Source: Siderastrea siderea
Lineage: Eukaryota > Cnidaria > Anthozoa > Scleractinia > Rhizangiidae
Length of the DNA: 64,000 nt
Direction of reading: 5' to 3'
Assembly: GCA_964030785.1 (NCBI GenBank)
Contig: OZ034967.1
Coordinates: 48,333,533 to 48,397,532 of the forward strand
This document shows positions 36,147-49,465 of this stretch, piece by piece (the first letter of the stretch is position 1; each line of letters starts with the position of its first letter). Position numbers and translations under genes: made by a program. The notes beneath the pieces were generated by a model. That model saw nothing but the letters and a program-made list of their open reading frames with translations, had not been told where the DNA came from and ran no database searches.

Positions 36147-38700
36147 GTGAAAAAATTCTTTTATGGCACATTTTTAATGGCAATAGATTCATGACTCCTG
36201 TCACGGATATAATAAATCTTTTTCGTGACTTGGTGTGTTTAACATTGTCACGAATGTCGAATGTCTAAGAGACTAACTGTCACAAATATGTTACTTCGTG
36301 TAGTTCCTGTAGTTTCTCCAGTGACATTTCACTCTCCCATCCATTCATCGTATTAACATAAATTGACTGACAATTGCAATTTGGGACTGATTGGGGTTGT
36401 GAAAAATATCATTTCCTTCATTGTTAACATCACTTCGAGGATATCTAAGATGATTTACAACAACAACAACAACCAAAATTTTATTTTGCCGCGGTTATAA
36501 AGTACATGAAGTGCATAAAAAATTATTAACTTAAATAGGCAAAAATACTACTCAGATTTATTGCTTAATTTTAAAACAATGCAAAAAAAGTGACTTGACA
36601 AAACCACTTCCAGTTGTACAAGCTGGAGTTATTTGCCCTCCTTATACAACTGTAGACAGTGGCTGCGCGATGAAATACCTTTACATCTCACAGAAGCAAA
36701 AGTTAAGTGAAGGTGTGCTGTGGCTGGTTTTAGTGTGCTTTGGTGAAAGTGGATTTTATGAAATTTGCCTGTCGCAGTGGGGACATTCCCACCAGTTTTC
36801 ACTGCCATGGATGCACTGTCTTCGAGCTTTCCAACCAGGCAAATTTCTTCGTGCAGACAGCACCAATGAACTTGTTGATGCTTTTTTAGCAGGTGGCTGA
36901 CTATCTCCAGTTTGCAAGTGTTTTGGTAACCCTTTCAGACCCAGCAGCTTCAAGTTATTGTATTGTGTATTTCTTTAGCAATAGTTGCTTCAAAGCAGAT
37001 ATTCCTCTGTGATTAGAGGATAAACTAACCTTTGGAAGCTACATCATTATATTTCTCCATACCCTGTTAATTGAAAAATGCAACATTTTTCAACAACTTT
37101 AAAAACTCGGGAACATAAGTGCAGAGGGCATGCATATATGGTGTGACATCTTTGGCTTGGTACAGAGGTCCTTAAGTTGAACAATTGAGATATCTGTTGG
37201 ATAATCTGATTTTACATCACCAATGATTTCCATGCTCCATAGCTGCTGTAGATTTTCTGAATTGTTGTCACCTGGTTTAAAGAGACGAAAACTGAATGTT
37301 TTGCATAACAGTGAGTTTCTGGAACAGTTAACTCTCTGTGGTAAGATTCTTAACAAATGCTTCAAACCCTACCACGTGCTTAAACTTCTCTTGGGAAAAC
37401 CATTTGGAAATGTTGCCTTTTCACAAGCACAGGAACTTCCAGTCTTCACTCATAAAGTATTCAGTGTTAGAGGGTTTGCCCCCTTTATTTTATTGAGACA
37501 AATAAATAAAAATAAATAAATGAATAAAAATAACTAAATAAATAAAAATTTAAGTTAGTGGGTAACCACAGTCGCTGGTAGACCCAGTAGTTTACATTGG
37601 GTCATTTAAAATGGTATGCCGTATTAACTTATTTAGCCTCATCCCTATACAAGTTCCATCGCCACCTATCTTGACCCTTATGATGGCACCTTCCAAGTCT
37701 CCCTTTCTTTGCAACTGTTTAATCTGTTCTTCAACACTCTCCTTCAACCCTATTTGTACACCTTCTACTTCCCCTGCTTTATTCCTTATGTTCCATTTCC
37801 TGTTTCTCTCCTTTACCCTGTGTGATGTTGTCACTTGTCGGGTATGGCTTAACATTTTATAGAGGGCTCATGCCACATGTCAGACTTTGGTGGCCATGAA
37901 ATTGTAGAGCCCAAGGAAAGTGAGAGTGTCCTGGAAGTCTTCTTTCAATTGCTTCTTGATCCTGGTTTGGTGTTGCTTTGAGTACTCATGAAATCTTGTG
38001 GTTTATTTCTGTCAGCTCAGTGGTTAACTACAGAAAAAATCATTCAAACTGTTAACACACGTGTTAGCAAAGTGGGATACATTGGAAAGGTGTTTAGCCG
38101 CAGAGATTGTGCGAAATCTGTTTTGACTGAATTGGAATTGGAAAGTTCTTTCTAAAAATGTGATGGTTGTAAGTGCCCAGATTTTTTTTTTATTTTAATG
38201 AAAATATATAGAGAGGATGTAACATGGTCGTGCTTCGAGTGTTAAAAAATCTTTTACAAGTGAGTGCAGCAAATAAGTGAAATATTTTTCAACATGAAAT
38301 TTTCTGTTTATTATGTAGATAATGATACTGTACCAGGTTCTCCCCAAATTTTGAAGTAGAAGGAGAATCAAATGGAGTAGCCGTCAGAGTAATTTAATAA
38401 GGTGCTTTAGCGCCTTACACGCACAGCTGGCGCGTGTGGGGGGAGGGTATGGTAGGGGGGAGCCCCCTCCCATCGGGGGCATACGGGGGGCCTCCCCCAG
38501 GAAAATTTTAAGATTTGAAGCTCGGAAAAGTGCATTTTGGCGCATTTTGGGAGATTATTGTGCCATGATGATAGAACTTTTATTAATCCGCCTTCTCATA
38601 CAAACACATACAAAGAAGGAATTTCAGAAATGAAATACATGTACCGTACACTCGACATCAAAGTTCATTTTTTTTGCTATACTGCAAAAACAGTTTGAAA
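36147..38700. other. Non-coding region with short retroelement-like remnants
   Basis: No intact gene. Minus-strand fragments at 37099-37365 (L-Q-Q-L-W-S-M-E-I-I-G, like the DUF1758/Bel-Pao polyprotein linker) and 37592-37855 (I-G-G-D-G-T-x-I-G-x-R-L pattern) resemble mobile-element proteins but are short. A G/C-rich palindromic block (38400-38510, alternating CCCCTCCC and GGGGGAG) looks like a small repeat or MITE-like insertion. Confidence 0.3.
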
Positions 38701-38708
38701 ATAATGTG

Positions 38709-41516
38709 TTAAAATGGCTCGTCTTCAATGTCAAACTCAAAGTCTGAATCTGCATCAGACAACTCATCAAGCATGTTCATTTCAGAAAGTGCCTTGTGTA
38801 CACTGTTTGCGAAGGCTGATGTCTGAGTGGTTTCTGGAGTAACTAGCTGGGGCTCTTCTTCCACCATATTTTCTACATTTTCTTCCACCATATCGTCTAT
38901 AGTTTCTGCAATTAAATTAAATAAACATCAGGTCTCCAGTGGCTATTTTTGTTTTTTATCCATATGAATATCTCTGTGTAATCATATTTAATTGGGTCTA
39001 TCAGTATGTTTGAACTTATTACCTGTAATACTTACCAGGTGCCTCAGTCTGAATGGCAACAGTTGGCGATTCAGTGATCCTTACATCTCTGTGCTCGCTT
39101 CCACCAATCCTTGGGAGGCTCAGTGGAGGTAGGTTTCTCTTGTGGTTGTTCCTCCATACTTGTGCTGCCTCTGCCAGGATTACTTGACACTCTTCGGACT
39201 TTGGCTCCGGTCCAGTGATTGAAACATGAAGGCATGTCGACAGCATGTCATTCTTCAGGCGGTTTCTGAGCCTTGTCTTCACCCTTTTGACTGCACTGGC
39301 TCCTCTTTCAACAACAGCGTTTGACATTGGCTGTGTCAGACATCTTTGCAGCATCCACCAAAAAGCTGTAGCTTTCTTTAAGCAGTGCTTGCTCTTTCAC
39401 GATTTTACGGAGTATCCATTCAGTGGGTGATAGTTTGGACTCCTTCCCACCTTGCAGTACATTCTGAGGTGGCTTCCAGGATAGCATCAGATATTTGAAA
39501 TTCTACCACTGGGTGGTCATCTGATCCTCACTGAACTGGAATTGACTGGCTAGAATCTTCACACTGGCCACACCGTATTCCATAAACTCGGGAACAGTGG
39601 CAGCTGGCAGGGTGGTTTGGTTGAAGATGCCAAAGGCTTCTAGTACTGGAGCAGCCTGATTGAAGCGTCTGTCCAGGTTCTCTTCCAGTGCTAAGGTGTA
39701 GCTTTGGCAAAGGTTGGCTAATACTTTCTTCCTGTGATGAGGGAAGAGTTAGCTCCAAATCTTTGTACTGGCCCATCAAAGCTTCTTTTAGGACATGAAG
39801 TGGCTTGCAGCTGGATCGCACTTCAGTAATTCTCCTCTTTGTTGATTCCAGTGATGGCTTTATGGCAGAATAGCGGATTTTGTTTTGCTGGAACGCTTTA
39901 CTTAAGGTGTTAAGATGGGGAAGAACTTCGTTTAGGATGAGAAAGGTACCCACAAACTTGACGTTGTTCATCCTTTTCAGCAACCCATCAGCTGTAGCAT
40001 CACGCTCCTTGAATTTTCTGAGCGTTTGCATCAGTGCCACCAAATTTGTACATACACTTGATACGCTTTGCCCTGTTGACAGCCATCGTGTCCTGCAGGC
40101 CTTCTGGACTTTTAACAGCCAATGACTTCTTCTGTGTAGCATCAGCTGGCACTTGAATTCTCCTCAGACTTTCACAGTCCTTGATGTAAGTAGAGCATCT
40201 CTTGGGGTATTCGAGCCACTTCCAGAGCTGCTGGAGTGTTGTTTCCACTATGGTGATGAAGTTGACCTGGTCATTTGCATCTCCACAGGCCAGAGCCAAT
40301 CTATGACTTATACAGTGTGTTCTTACAAGAAGAGGACACACTGCTTGTAGCCTGGCACCAACACCATTCTGGGCTCCTGTCATTACACTGGCACCATCTG
40401 AACCAAATCCACAGGCGTTTTCAACTTGCAGGCCACTTTCTTTCAGCTCCTCGACAATTAAACGGGTTATTGTTTCGGCATCAGCAGAATCAGATGTTGC
40501 AAGGCAGTCTTTAACTCCCAAAAAGTCAAAGTGGGGCTCGCCTGTCTCGTCGACATAACCAATGTAAATGAGGAGTTGTTCGGTCACAGCACAATCTGTT
40601 ACTTCGTCAAAAAGGATACTGAACCATTTTGCTTCTTTGATTCGAGCTAGTGTCATCTTCTTCAGTAATTGCCCAAGCAGTGATCTCTGCTCTCTTTGAC
40701 ATCGCTCACTTGTGTTTTTCCAGTGACTCATTTCTTGAAGGCCAAGCTGTTCTTCTAGCTTTAACAAGGACTTCAGCTTCACATTGGCAATCTCTTCTGT
40801 GCCAGCCAGTAAGCACTCAGCATAGCGTTGAATATCACCTTGTCTGCTTTTTCTTGGACTGCTTTGTGTTGCTGTGCAAGGGGGCTCTTTCTTCGCTCCA
40901 GTTCAAGAAGATAGGTTCCAAGGTGCCCAGTTGACTGTGCATGGCCCAGGTCTTTTTTGCTTCCGGGATGCCCATTAGCCTTAGAGTTGAAGAGAGCGGA
41001 TTTCTTGTAACGAATGAAGGGCTCGCAGTTAAACTTGGAATCCTTGTTGTATCTGTTCTTCGTGTTATGTATGCAACAAAGAAGGCAGTACATCCCCTCC
41101 CCTTCAATGAAAACAAGCCACCACATCCCTGTTTCCCTTGAAAACGCGAGGGTTTCTTCAAATAGCCATCTGTGCTGGAATTTGTCACCTTTTCCTTTTT
41201 GCTTTTGTTGCTCTTGTTTGGAAACCTCTGTACACGAGCCTGAACAGGTGTAGTAACTGTGCAGGGTTTTTCTGCTAAAAGCCTCGGGAAAGTACTCTTC
41301 CAGTAGCTTCATGGTTTCCTTGTGCTGCAGTTTAGGAGGAGTAGAAGTTCGACATGAAAGGTTCTCGCTATTTCCCCCCGTTGACTCAACATTTGTAGAT
41401 GCTGTTTCGCCGACAGTGCCAGACGATTTAGAAGGCGAGGGTTCTTGGAGGCTGCTGACACTTGGTACTTTCTTGAGTGGAGGTATTGGCAATTGTACTG
41501 GAATCTCCTTTATCAA
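38709..41516 (-). pseudogene. hAT-type transposase, ZNF862-like, broken
   Basis: Consecutive minus-strand segments form one diverged protein. 40779-41516 has a Ser/Pro-rich N-terminus and a TTF/BED-like zinc region (W-W-L-V-F near a C-x2-C). 40000-40782 has the RNase H-like core with F-D-E-V-T-D and F-G-S-D-G-A-S-V-M-T-G. 39528-40142 is the helical domain, 39019-39354 a C-terminal part, and 38709-38891 an acidic end. At least three frame changes occur, near 40780, 40090 and 39530. The pattern matches the ZNF862/KIAA1586-like hAT group. No terminal repeats were recognised, so it is an old copy or a dead domesticated gene. Confidence 0.65.
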
Positions 41517-41639
41517 GTGCTGGGAAATTGATAATGCAAACTAAAGGATTGCCTTCAAAATACTTAGATAACGAATTCTTTCCTGACAAGAATCTACGGA
41601 TTCTCCGTTTGAAATCTGTGCATGCGTTCCTTAAGTCCA

Positions 41640-42480
41640 CAGAAAATTATCTCAGAAACAAAAAGAATGTAAGTTTTAAGGCGTAAATTAAATTTAAGTT
41701 TAAATTTCTAAAGTTGTAGTTTTTTCCTGTCACTTCTTTACTTGTTTTCAGGGAAAGCCGAGAACTAAAATTGAAAAATGTCATTTTCAAAAACCGCCCT
41801 GCAAATTCAGAAAGAATTTCTTTCACGAACGCCAAACTAGCAAGGTCTAGCAACAAAGGTGGCAAATAAATTTTCAGGGATTTTGTGCGGGTTTACATTC
41901 GTTCGTTTGTTTCTTGCAGTCATGTTTTCTGCGTTAACATCACAGTATTCATAGTTCTCGCTTTTTCAAACTTAGCACCTGACTCAAACGGTTCTACAGT
42001 CCCATAAAGATCAGATCTAACCGAACGGCTTTAAATAAAAAAAATAATCAAAGAAATTGAAGCGCATAAGCAAGCGTTTATAGAGGATATGAAATCATAC
42101 CCATTCATGCCACAATGTTTCAAGAAAATATGCTGACCCTGAAGATGAATTACCAGAGACAACTCAACCTTCGACTTTAGAGAAGCTTTAATACAATTTA
42201 ACTACAAATGGAAAAAACCTATGAAAACCTAACTATTACAATATCTACAAAGCTATGGAAAACTGTGAAAAAAAACAAACAAACAAAGTAATGCTGATGA
42301 GAAAAAAAAACTATAATATAGAAACCTCACACACTTCTTTTAACAATTTAATTACAAATGGAAATAAAAACCCTATGAAAAAACCTTATTACAATATTTA
42401 CAAAGCTATGAATACAACTCTATGCTGTAAAAATATGTGTAAACCCTTAAAAAATCACTTGGTAAAATAGGGTATTTTTC
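41640..42480. other. Non-coding A/T-rich stretch
   Basis: Nothing supported. An A/T-rich segment with two imperfect copies of an AATTTAACTACAAATGG / AATTACAAATGG sequence (about 42195 and 42345) points to a short tandem duplication. Confidence 0.4.
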
Positions 42481-42486
42481 AATTTT

Positions 42487-43125
42487 TTAAAGTAGCTTTT
42501 TACAGTTTTGACATTGGTCGTTACAGGGGCAGGCACAGATCATTGGATACATCGAAGAAATTTCATAACTGTGAAATGCTGTCTTCACTTTGAAGGAATA
42601 AATACATGAGATATATCCAGCATGAATCTCTGCATCAGGGTGCAGTTCCGGGCAGAACTGTAAAAAAAAATTCATGTAAGAAAAGAAAACATTACTTTGT
42701 TTTACTCATGACGGTGTGAAATAAAACCTAATAGATCAGTTTATAGGATAATCCAGTTTCGATATCATAGGAATAATGAAAATCAACTGTCTTTGTATTA
42801 CTCATGACAGTGTGAGTAAGCAAAATAAAAGCTAGTAGTTGAATTCATACAATAATCCAATTTCGACATTACAGGAGTACTAGAAATCAACAATAACTTA
42901 CGCTTTTTACTTCATTCATGAATCCATGCAGTTCTCGTCTCTGCTCCGGAGAGCACGGAAGGCCAATTTTTGTTCTACAGTGAGGACAGGTTCCCGCGCT
43001 CTCAACTAAAGTTCTCTTCCATTTTTTTGACACATTTCTCATGAGGCGTTTGGCCGCAGCATTCCATTTTGTTCAGGTTCCAGCCTTCCTTGAGGCAAAT
43101 GAAGCACATGGAAAGAATCTGTCAA
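42487..43125 (-). pseudogene. Exon-like RING-finger remnant
   Basis: On the minus strand about 43125-42920 encodes, with one frame change, a C-x2-C, C-C-G-Q, H-x2-C, C-P-H-C pattern typical of a RING finger, ending in a short helix. A further exon-like segment (42675-42487) begins after an acceptor-like CAG and has a Cys-rich end. A diverged paralogue lies at about 51050-51190. The parent gene is unknown; a transposon-captured or viral E3-like gene is possible. Confidence 0.4.
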
Positions 43126-43948
43126 AGACAGAGAGCATAAAGGTTAATCCCAAGAGATAACCAATAAATCATACATACAAGCTAATTTCAGCGGTATATC
43201 AAACGTAGGTGGGGTATCATATAAAATAAGTGGTAAATCTTTTGTTCCAAATTATGCTTGGTAAACATGTGTAGTGCCACAGTTTGAAACTGGATTTGCC
43301 CGAAGAAAGAAAGCAGGCCACTAGCTCACAGAAAGCTGTTACTCCAACCATGGCCAAAAGACTAAATAACAAGAATTCATGACTGTTCAGAAACGAAAAC
43401 TGAGGAAAACTAACGGGAGGGTCTGCTAACTACCTCGTATTTCTTAAATGAACTGTTTCTACCTCATGACCGATGCGTGTGCAGGCTACTGGCAACGGCT
43501 ATGGCCGTGGTACTTAGTTTGGCTTGGTTTCTGACAATGCAAAAGTTCATAACTCACAGTTCGTAGATTAGCTTGGCTGCAAGAGGTAGGGACTCGATGA
43601 CCACTGGTCTCCACCAATCTGTTGCAGGGCTTTTCTTGGTGTTTTATGCTTTGGAGAGGATGGAGACTGAAATATACTGTAAGGAACTCTTTTATCTGGC
43701 TGGCAGAATATAGAAAGTAAACCCTTTCAGAAGAGAGTCAGTGCTCCAGCAATTAGAGATTTCAGGTTTTACTGCAATCCCATCAGTAAACAAAGGGCAA
43801 TGAACTGTTTCATCTCACCTCTACTGGTGTCATACCACACATTTGCCTCGCTATTTGTTGGCAAGTTTGCATTGTTCTCCTTGTACTGTGCAGCATACAG
43901 ATTTTTTACTCCACAAGAATATCAAAAATTCATCTGTTAGAAACAGAC

Positions 43949-44637
43949 TCACATAGTCGCTAGTTGAAGGGTTCTTTGGAAGGACCGCCTTTGTTCCTGA
44001 AGAACCAGTAAACGGTGGCACATCTGGCTCCCTTTAAGAGCCGCTTGTTGTTGTGGATCAGCACGAGCACGTGCTCCATGTACAGCACCGCAAGCACCTC
44101 TTGTAGCTCCACGAGCACCTAGCAGCTCCACAAGCACCTCTGTTATTGTCCTGTCCTCTTTGTTGACCAGTATTTGCTTCCAAGTCATTGTTTTCATTCA
44201 CATCTCTGTCATGTTCATTGATACTTTCGTCTTCATTCCCGCTTTCATTCTCATCTTCTGGCTCTGAATTGCTTTCACTTGACTCTGAAACATGCCATTC
44301 ACTATCTAGGTCGCTATCCTCACTTAAATCCGAGTCCCGGTCTGCTAAAATTTCCTGCAAAGCCTCCTCACCATTCATCCAGAGTGGCCGGGATGCCATC
44401 TTGGATTTGTCACAAAAATCAACAAAGAACCTCGGGCAATACATTGTGCCAACACTGCAATTTTTTATGTCAGTGGACTTCTAATTCCTTCCCAGACTCT
44501 CTTAAACAACCACGGATAAAAACGCCAAGCAACCGGGAAAAAGAAAGTAGCTCTTTGTAGAGGACATATATATACGTTCTTGGTACCGAGTGTCATATTT
44601 CAGGACATATATATATACGTCCTTGGCATTCAAGGGG
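43949..44637 (-). mobile_element. 5' end of a piggyBac element with N-terminal transposase remnant
   Basis: TTAA at 44638-44641 is followed on the minus strand by CCCCTTGAATGCCAAGGACG and two ATATATATACGTCC-type repeats, typical of piggyBac ends. The minus-strand ORF 44058-44444 starts with a short stretch and then an acidic Ser/Asp/Glu-rich region like the N-terminus of PGBD transposases. The frame then degenerates in an Ala/Cys repeat, and no catalytic DDD domain is visible downstream. The other terminus was not found, so the copy is truncated or internally deleted. Confidence 0.6.
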
Positions 44638-45092
44638 TTAAATAGGTGATCGGTGGGTAAAGGTTTAAAAAAAAATTATCGAATGCAAGCAAAATAAAAT
44701 GTCTAAAGAGGTTGTGGTACTGAAAATCAAAACATTGTGCATGAAAACAAATCAAAGATGTTGGTGAAAGCCTCGTTTGAAACGTTTGCATCACCCATAG
44801 CAGATTGATAGAATCAAACTGAAAATAAAACAAAAAAATTAAGCTTGGTAAATTACTATACATTTCATTTAAAGTGCCTATGAAGCGTAATTTTTTTTCA
44901 TGTAGTTATAAAATTTAGCCTTTGAAATACATAATTCCGAAGTTTCAGACCTCTGGGGTCAAAATTGCCGATTTTACGCCCGCTCAAAGTTGGGCTACTT
45001 TGCCCTCAAAAATGGTATTTGAATCGCGCGGTCAAAATACCACGTGACAACAACCGGTGACGTCATTTTGGTGCCAAAAAGCTCAATCCAGC

Positions 45093-47002
45093 ATGGCGGA
45101 CGAGGGAAAACAGAAGCGACAGCGAGGTCGATATTGCGTTGCTGGCGTCCGTAATCGAGTGAGCTGCACGAATCGAACATTCACGGGAAGAATTAGAATG
45201 CATCAGTTTCCGACTGAACCTGTCGTGCGAGCAAAATGGGAGAAATTTGTTCGGAAACACAGACCCAATTTTAAAGACCCCACATCAAAGTACGCAGCGC
45301 TCTGCTCAGCACATTTTGTGGAGTCCTGCTACGTGAAAAGCCTGGCTGTTATCGCCGAAATGGAGGCTTAGGGTATAAAAATGAACGCTGTGTTGCATAG
45401 GGATGCTGTATCAACGAGGGATTCAATTTTTCCTCCCGCTCCACAAGAGTTCAGTGAGTGAACAAAAAGACAAGTAAGATTTCATTTTTTCCATCTTGTT
45501 GTTTGCATGCAAGGTTTCGCTTAGTAGCTTATGCACGAGAATGTTCCATAAGCTTAAATCGATCCTTTTTTGACGTTACCTGCCGTATTTTCAATCATTT
45601 CAGTAAGATTAGGAATGAGCTTAGTTTTGTTTCTAGCATAGTTTTCTCTTTGAAAATAGATATTTTCTTTGACCCTTGTTTAAATTATCGCCAGTTCTTG
45701 AATTCATCACAAGGGGGTGAGAAAATCAGAAGCTAGATGCAGTGCAGTGTAAACTGTAGGCCCACAAGCTTAAACTATTACATTTCTCGTGTTTCTAGTT
45801 ACGTTTCTCATGTTTGTAGTTACACGCTTTTGGCATTTTCGTTGTACAGCTGTAGTAAACAGGCAATCTGTAGTGTCATGATTTTAATTTTTTTTTCAGT
45901 GAAGGACTCAATGGTTACCTGTATTTATTTAGAACAGTAATACTGTTTTCCACCTTTGAGGATCGCGTTGATAAGCAATCAGCAGTGAAGGCGTATGAGG
46001 AGAATCGCAAAAAAAGAGGCACTGCTCCTCTGTTTCCAACAAGTATGTGTTCTTTTTTGTTTGAAGTTGAACTTGGTATACATAACATCGTATTAGGCTA
46101 CTCATCAGGCTATGCTAAAACAAAAATTATTGCCCTAAATGTAGACCAACTCGCTGTTGTTTTCTAATGATTTGGATACAAAGTAGTTGGATAGGGGCTG
46201 GCAGAAACTTTGAGCTTACTGTCTAACTGTTATAAGACACTATCTCATCTCATGTTTATAGCCTGCAAGAAGGGAATTTGTGGTGTGTCTTTTCCCTTTT
46301 TTGCCCTAATTGCCAACCTTTATTTTTTTAACACTCTTCCTTTGACATTTTCCCTAATAACTCACTAACGAAGGGTTATCTAGGCCTTCGTCCCACAAAA
46401 GACACCTGCACTGCAGGCTACAAACATACAGGAGATGATGATAGTGCAAATTTACCAAAAAAAAAATTAATTATAATTCTTGGTAAATTTGCACTATCAT
46501 TGTCTCCTGTGTGTTTTTAGCCTGCAGTGCAGGTGTATTTTGTGGGACGCAAGCGCTAGATAACCCTTCATTAGCGAGTTTTGGCCGCCATCTTGGATGG
46601 GAAAATGCTCAGAGGGCTGGAGCAAGTCAAAAGGGACACCAAGGGACAGGATGACTAGCTGTAAGATGAAGGAGGTGGGAGGGGGAGGGGAGAAAAACCA
46701 CCCGCCCCTGCCTTTCCTCGACACCTCCCAACCCCGCTAAGCATCCAAAATGGCGGCAGATAAACACGATCGACATTTATTGAGCATTCAGATGCCAATT
46801 GCAGGCTAGTATGTTTTTAACCCACCTCACTAAACCAGATGTGTATGGTATTTTTTATGCAGGTGCAGAGCAAGACACCCTACAACAAAGCTCTTCTGTT
46901 GCTGCTGAAGCTGTTACTGGCCCAAGAACAGCAACTGTTAGAAAGTGTTCGAAATGCAAAAGGCCAGGTCACAACAGGAGAAACTGTACTGTGTCAGTGT
47001 GA
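45093..47002 (+). pseudogene. THAP-domain plus zinc-knuckle gene, probably decayed
   Basis: The ATG at 45093 opens an exon with a THAP zinc finger (C-x4-C, a M-H-Q-F-P segment, W near 50, C-S-A-H-F), the DNA-binding domain of many transposases and derived regulators. After a short frame change the exon continues to about 45450 (F-P-P-A-P-Q-E-F) at a donor-like GTGAG. Candidate further exons are at 45957-46043 and 46860-47002, the last with a C-x2-C-x4-H-x4-C zinc knuckle and a stop. Exon borders are guesses from splice-like sequence. The gene lies inside the TTAA element, so it is element-borne. Confidence 0.5.
46365..46580. repeat. Palindromic MITE-like repeat inside the Kolobok-like element
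   Basis: The left arm, AAGGGTTATCTAGGC to GTGCAAATTTACC, is mirrored by the right arm after a short A/T loop near 46455-46475. The arms are roughly 90 bp each. It contains CACCTGCACTGCAGGCT and its complement. This could be a foldback element or a nested MITE. Confidence 0.7.
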
Positions 47003-47913
47003 AAGGACTAAATGCTATTGTCACGTCTCAGCAGTGTAAACAGTCCAAATATTTTCTGTACATACATGTATTTGCAGTGTCCAATGACAAATTGGCTAAA
47101 ATGCGATAGGTTTTCTTGTTATCGTTTCTGTTAGAGATCTCATTTTCAAGTCGGTCCTGCAGTAATATCCAGTTGGACCAAACTTCTAGTGCATGCCATT
47201 TACACATGTATGAATAATACTTTGTCGAGTGAGTAAAACATTCAAGGTAGCTAAGAGTGCATTGCTTTGACAGTTACTGTAAAACTAACAGTATTAGCCT
47301 GCAGAGCAGCTGCTTGAGTAATAAAGGGCACACAGTGTTGGGGAAAGTGGGAGGGGCAAAGAGCTCTTGTGAGGGAAGAGGGAGAAAGCGTCTGCCCGGA
47401 AACCTTCTTGGGAGCAGCAAACAAATTTTGGGGAGTTTCGGTGCAGGTGCTATCTCACTTTCCGCACACCTCTTGCATTCTCCAACACCGAGCGCCTCAT
47501 ATTGCTCAAGTACCTGCTATGCAGGCTAAACAGTGTTTGTATGGACATCCAAGGATGTTTGTAAAATTTGAAATCAGAAGTTGTCATGATTTGGAGCCTG
47601 AAGGTACTACATAGTTCTTGAAAACATGGTAGGTACATTCAAAAGCTCAACATGATTGAAGAACCATATTCAGTGGATTTGACTTTGGGGAACAAGAGCT
47701 ATACAATCACGTACTTGGCATGAATTAACGTGACTTGTTATCTATGAAATCGTTGGTTCAGTGCAAGTAAAAAAAAATTTTTCTTTATTCTAATGACAGG
47801 TTTTTTGCTTTCAAAACTCAGTTGTAAAACTCAAATAGTTCACTCTATTTTGCCATGTACATAGAAATATTCAAAATGGATTAATCCCTGGAATATAATA
47901 AATGTTCAGTTAT

Positions 47914-49465
47914 TAGCCATCATTGTAGCCTCTTGGCTGTCTGTGAAGGGTTTGGTAACGGGTTCTGATGTTGTCATAAATGCAGGCTGGAAGTGGCCTC
48001 GTGTTCTCCCAGCCCATATAACCACAGATCCACCGGATGACCCAGCGATAAGCCACTGTCCGGATAAATCTGTAAAATAATTGAAAAGTACTATCAGCCT
48101 TAGAGCAAATGTCAAATTAAACTTCAACCACATACCAGCATTAGGACAAATATATCATTATAACATAACTTTGCATCATTATTTCTTGTGAAATCTGTTT
48201 CTTCAAATATTCAGACAATTGATGGTTTGCAACCAATCCCCAGAGATTCAGTTAACAAAGGCATAGCAGCCATGCTGGTGGAACAAACAAACGAAGCTTT
48301 GGAGAAATCTTTTGTTATATTTAATTAACCAACTTTTAGAGTGATTCTACTTTGCGTGCATTTCGCCACCACTTCGCTACAAATGTATAAGCATTTTTAT
48401 GGATACTATTTTCAATCAAAAACTCAAATTGGAATGAAGGCTATTTGCTTTCGATTAATCCCATCTTTGAAACGCTGAAAAAGTGAAGCAATTGTAGAAT
48501 GTCAGACGCTTCACCCAGGTGCACAATGTAAACATAAGTTGTCAAGTTTCATAAATTTGCGAAATTTCGTACTTTTATACAAGCAAACCAAAGAATTACG
48601 GGAGAAAATTGATAGGTTAAGTTAGAAACTAAAACCTATTCGAGTAAAGCCTAACAAAATCACAGCAGAATCGGACTCACTCGTTTTCTGGGACTCCAGC
48701 TCGACGGTGGTACCTTCTGTCATCTTTGTCCCTCAATAATGGCGCCACTTGTAAAAGCATCGTTCTGTTGGTCAGTGCCATGTAATCTTCATGCGGTGTT
48801 ATGCAGCTTATCCGTTCTATCGAACCGTCGAAGGTAAGTTTCGCCGATGCATTGGCAATCTCTCGACAGCAACGAAATTCCAATGCACCGACTAAATTCT
48901 GGTCGTTGCATTGTTGACATTGGCACCTAAAAGAGAACGCATATTACAGACGTAAGCTTTTGTCCAACTGCGTTTCACATTTGCGAATTCTGAATGAATT
49001 TGACTGATGAAATAATAGTGAGAATACCATACAAGCTTTATTTAGCCGGATATTCATTTAGCCAAATGCAAGAGGAAAACTAGCATGCCTCCGGTCAGAC
49101 TGTGAGACGTGCATTTGCCATTTCGCGAGGTGGCGAAATCACGAATGGATACGTAATACTACAGTTACACGAACAGTAAGACTACAGTTATACGAACAGT
49201 AAGACTACAGTTATACGAACCATGAATTTACGGCAACTTGTCTTTCGTTTCTGGCCTCTAATACCGTTGCTGTTAAGCCATCTACGTCTGCTTCCTCGTC
49301 ACCTCGTAAGTCCTCATCGGCGCCAACTACAGCTAGCGGCTCGTCCTCATACGGCGTAATTCTGCTGTAAATAACCTAGACATCTTCGTCCTCCTCCCCT
49401 TCGCTTACTTCTTCTGGTCTGCTTAAAGTTTCGGATAAGATGCTCATTTCTGAGTCACTAGACAT
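47914..49465 (-). pseudogene. P2X7-C-terminus-like cysteine-rich domain gene, three exons
   Basis: Exon 1 (49465 to about 49240) is acidic and Ser-rich with an in-frame TAG at 49376-49378. Exon 2 (about 48929-48669) has C-x-C-x2-C, E-F-R-C-C-R-E-I and C-I-T-P-H-E-D-Y. Exon 3 (about 48072-47914) has a Y-R-W-V-I-R-W segment and a P-A-C-I-Y-D-N-I-R motif. The order matches the cysteine-rich cytoplasmic domain known from P2X7 receptors and many free-standing invertebrate proteins. The domain's biochemical role is uncertain (zinc/nucleotide binding has been proposed). The TAG suggests a pseudogene. Confidence 0.55.

Noticed and set aside
36595..36900. 101-aa plus-strand ORF as a host gene
   Set aside because: No recognisable domain, no promoter or splice context; likely chance in a transposon-rich stretch.
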